From NCBI GenBank assembly GCA_902793875.1, contig CADBFL010000094.1:1814-8683 (forward strand): 6,870 nucleotides of DNA. Reading direction: 5' to 3'. A program made the position numbers and the translations under genes. Positions 5,768 to 6,870 of this stretch are shown in pieces; position 1 is the stretch's first letter; each line of letters begins with the position of its first letter. The notes beneath the pieces are model-generated. The model was not told where the DNA came from and searched no databases. It was given only the letters and a program-made list of their open reading frames with translations. The DNA comes from an uncultured Eubacteriales bacterium (GTDB taxonomy: Bacteria > Bacillota > Clostridia > Peptostreptococcales > Anaerovoracaceae).

Positions 5768-6052
5768 TCAGAAATCGTCGTCACATGTATAGCAGTGGTT
5801 GCCGTCGGTATCGCCGCTGCCGCAGTACGGGCATTCCTCGTCGCCGCCTCCGGCCGGGGCATCTCCGTTGTGGATGATCCACAGCCAGAAAGCCTGGCAG
5901 AGAAGCCCTATTATTATCGAGATGATCCCGCCCGGTATGTTGCCGTTCTGAAATTTGATAACAGCAATCAGGACTCCGACGGCTAAAGGCAGGAGCCATA
6001 CGGCAATGCTGATGACTATCAGAAAAATGACCAGTTCAAGAATTATCTTCAT
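5768..6052 (-). CDS. Small membrane protein with C-terminal zinc ribbon
   Basis: This 94-aa protein begins with a hydrophobic block (residues ~2-34, with P22, either one long or two short membrane helices). A second membrane segment follows at ~42-61 (GGIISIIIGLLCQAFWLWII). After a glycine-rich linker comes a zinc-ribbon pattern CPYC-x9-CYTC (C74, C77, C87, C90) and an acidic end DDDF. The tail is probably cytosolic and binds one zinc ion. No function is known to me; similar short membrane zinc-ribbon proteins are common hypothetical proteins in Firmicutes. I start at 6052 rather than the in-frame ATG at 6073 because a perfect AGGAGGT (6059-6065) lies 6 bases upstream, and the 6073 ATG overlaps the -10 box. 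It is the first gene of the run continuing into the methyltransferase and nuclease-helicase. Confidence 0.75.
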   Translation of the reverse strand: MKIILELVIFLIVISIAVWLLPLAVGVLIAVIKFQNGNIPGGIISIIIGLLCQAFWLWIIHNGDAPAGGGDEECPYCGSGDTDGNHCYTCDDDF

Positions 6053-6058
6053 GGCGGG

Positions 6059-6065
6059 ACCTCCT
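6059..6065 (-). promoter_or_regulatory. Strong ribosome binding site of the zinc-ribbon gene
   Basis: The minus strand reads AGGAGGT, a full match to the anti-Shine-Dalgarno sequence, six bases before the ATG at 6052. It is the strongest such site in the window and fixes the start of the 94-aa protein. Confidence 0.75.
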
Positions 6066-6071
6066 GCTACC

Positions 6072-6100
6072 ATTATACTTTTTTGCAGGGTATTTTTTAA
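6072..6100 (-). promoter_or_regulatory. Promoter of the zinc-ribbon / methyltransferase / helicase operon
   Basis: On the minus strand TTAAAA (6095-6100, four of six -35 bases) is followed after 17 bp by a perfect TATAAT (6072-6077). The predicted start near 6065 falls at the edge of the AGGAGGT ribosome site, giving a leader of only about 13 bases. That leaves no room for leader-based control, so any regulation should act on initiation. Confidence 0.55.
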
Positions 6101-6128
6101 GACTCAACCGCTGCATCCGGTCTGCCTT

Positions 6129-6225
6129 TAAATGAAAAACTAATCGCAATTTTTTCTAAACATTTACTATCCTGAAACTCGCATTTACTTTTGCAAAAGC
6201 TATATGTTAAATGAAATAATAAATG
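6129..6225. repeat. Cluster of five CATTTA/TAAATG hexamers upstream of the operon promoter
   Basis: CATTTA occurs on the plus strand at 6161-6166 and 6182-6187 (both extend to CATTTACT, 21 bp apart, two helical turns). Its complement TAAATG occurs at 6129-6134, 6208-6213 and 6220-6225. The outer pair GCATTTA (6181-6187) and TAAATGC (6220-6226) forms an inverted repeat enclosing the 12-bp palindrome CTTTTGCAAAAG (6188-6199). The block lies between the amidohydrolase stop and the operon promoter, so it could be an operator array. Confidence 0.4.
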
Positions 6226-6241
6226 CAGTTTTTCTGAATTT

Positions 6242-6868
6242 TCAGCCATTTCCATGATGCCGGCGATCCAGTACCCTTTTGTTAATTTCCAGCATCACGG
6301 AAATGATGCCGGTGTCCTTCTTGCCGTAGAATCTGTTGGGGATCATCGATCCGCTGTACGGGTAGTCGATCATGCAGCTGAGGCCCAGTCCCCGGCATAT
6401 CTTTTTCAGTCCGTCTACCAGATCCTTGCTGTAATAATCAGGCTCGATGCCTATGCATACATCCGGGCATCCGGTATAGCCGAAGATCCTTCTTACCATT
6501 TCATCACTGTATGAATGAAGATCGATAATGATACATGATCCATATTCCGAAACGATCGCGTCAGCTCTTGAATCGAGCAGCTGATGATGCTCCTCATAGA
6601 TCTTATCGATCTGTCCGGCATGTTCTTTATCGGGGCGGAACATCTCTCTGCCCATGCTGTCGTGTGTATAGATATAGCCCATGCCGTAACGGTTCATCGC
6701 TTCACTTTCATCTCTGAACCGTTCAACATCGCAGTAGAGTCTTGAATACGGAAAGATGATCGCGTTGTCCTTCAATGCCGGAGGGATAAGCTCAAGCACT
6801 CCGGTATCACACATGAATCCGGTTTCCAGTTCGAGCTCCTCCTGAGCGATCAGCGCCGTTCTTTTATA
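6242..6868 (-). CDS. N-formylglutamate amidohydrolase family protein, C-terminal part (cut by the right window edge)
   Basis: The frame is open to the right edge; upstream of the first ATG (6814) it continues as YKRTALIAQEELELETGF, which reads like real protein, so the true start is beyond the window and 208 residues are visible. Family blocks are clear: FPYSRLYCDVERFRDE, GYIYTHDSMG, the metal-site-like CIIIDLHSYSDE, CPDVCIGIEPDYYS, YPYSGSMIPNRFYGK and VMLEINKR. The family hydrolyses N-formylglutamate to formate and glutamate in histidine breakdown (HutG-like). Single copies away from hut genes, as here, have no proven substrate. About 30-50 N-terminal residues, including the usual HxPHS metal motif, should lie outside. 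It is probably a housekeeping neighbour rather than part of the adjacent operon, from which it is separated by 189 bp with its own promoter. Confidence 0.88.
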   Translation of the reverse strand, partial: YKRTALIAQEELELETGFMCDTGVLELIPPALKDNAIIFPYSRLYCDVERFRDESEAMNRYGMGYIYTHDSMGREMFRPDKEHAGQIDKIYEEHHQLLDSRADAIVSEYGSCIIIDLHSYSDEMVRRIFGYTGCPDVCIGIEPDYYSKDLVDGLKKICRGLGLSCMIDYPYSGSMIPNRFYGKKDTGIISVMLEINKRVLDRRHHGNG

Positions 6869-6870
6869 CT

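Noticed and set aside
6234..6245. Palindrome CTGAATTTTCAG overlapping the amidohydrolase stop codon as a terminator
   Set aside because: The stem is short and AT-rich, and on the transcribed strand it is followed by A residues rather than U residues.
6242..6814. Amidohydrolase taken as a complete 190-aa gene starting at 6814
   Set aside because: The frame continues open and protein-like to the window edge (18 more codons), and the family normally has an N-terminal HxPHS region that is missing here, so the gene is partial.

Overview
The window looks like a piece of a moderate-GC Firmicutes chromosome, most likely class Clostridia (Lachnospiraceae-like). Supporting signs are strong GGAGG-type ribosome binding sites, TATAAT promoters, and the style of the N-formylglutamate amidohydrolase and DEDDh exonuclease proteins. 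This placement is inference, since no rRNA or marker gene is present. Every convincing gene lies on the minus strand, so the window reads biologically from right to left.

Right end (6870 to 6053): the last ~208 codons of an N-formylglutamate amidohydrolase family gene whose start lies outside the window. An AT-rich 189-bp spacer follows, with a cluster of CATTTA hexamers and a promoter. Middle (6052 to 2673): a tight three-gene run consisting of a 94-aa membrane protein with a four-cysteine zinc ribbon, a 202-aa class I SAM-dependent methyltransferase, and an ~836-aa protein. The large protein joins a PD-(D/E)XK-like nuclease domain, a complete SF2 DEAH helicase and an excisionase/MerR-like helix-turn-helix. 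This run is locally GC-rich and resembles an uncharacterised defence or nucleic-acid-processing unit. After the helicase stop there is a 30-codon, in-frame, strongly hydrophobic open stretch.

Left half (2516 to 1): a DEDDh 3'-5' exonuclease, a 212-bp regulatory spacer, then brxA, brxB and the first 179 codons of brxC. This is the start of a BREX phage-exclusion locus, and the order brxA-brxB-brxC fits type 1. The methyltransferase pglX, pglZ and brxL would be expected beyond the left edge. The spacer before brxA holds a good minus-strand promoter whose -35 box is overlapped by an inverted repeat, plus a near-consensus promoter on the opposite strand that leads to no recognisable gene.

Taken together, this is probably part of a defence island: BREX is a known system, and the zinc-ribbon/methyltransferase/nuclease-helicase operon next to it is the part most likely to be undescribed. 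No tRNA, rRNA, CRISPR array or intact mobile element was seen.
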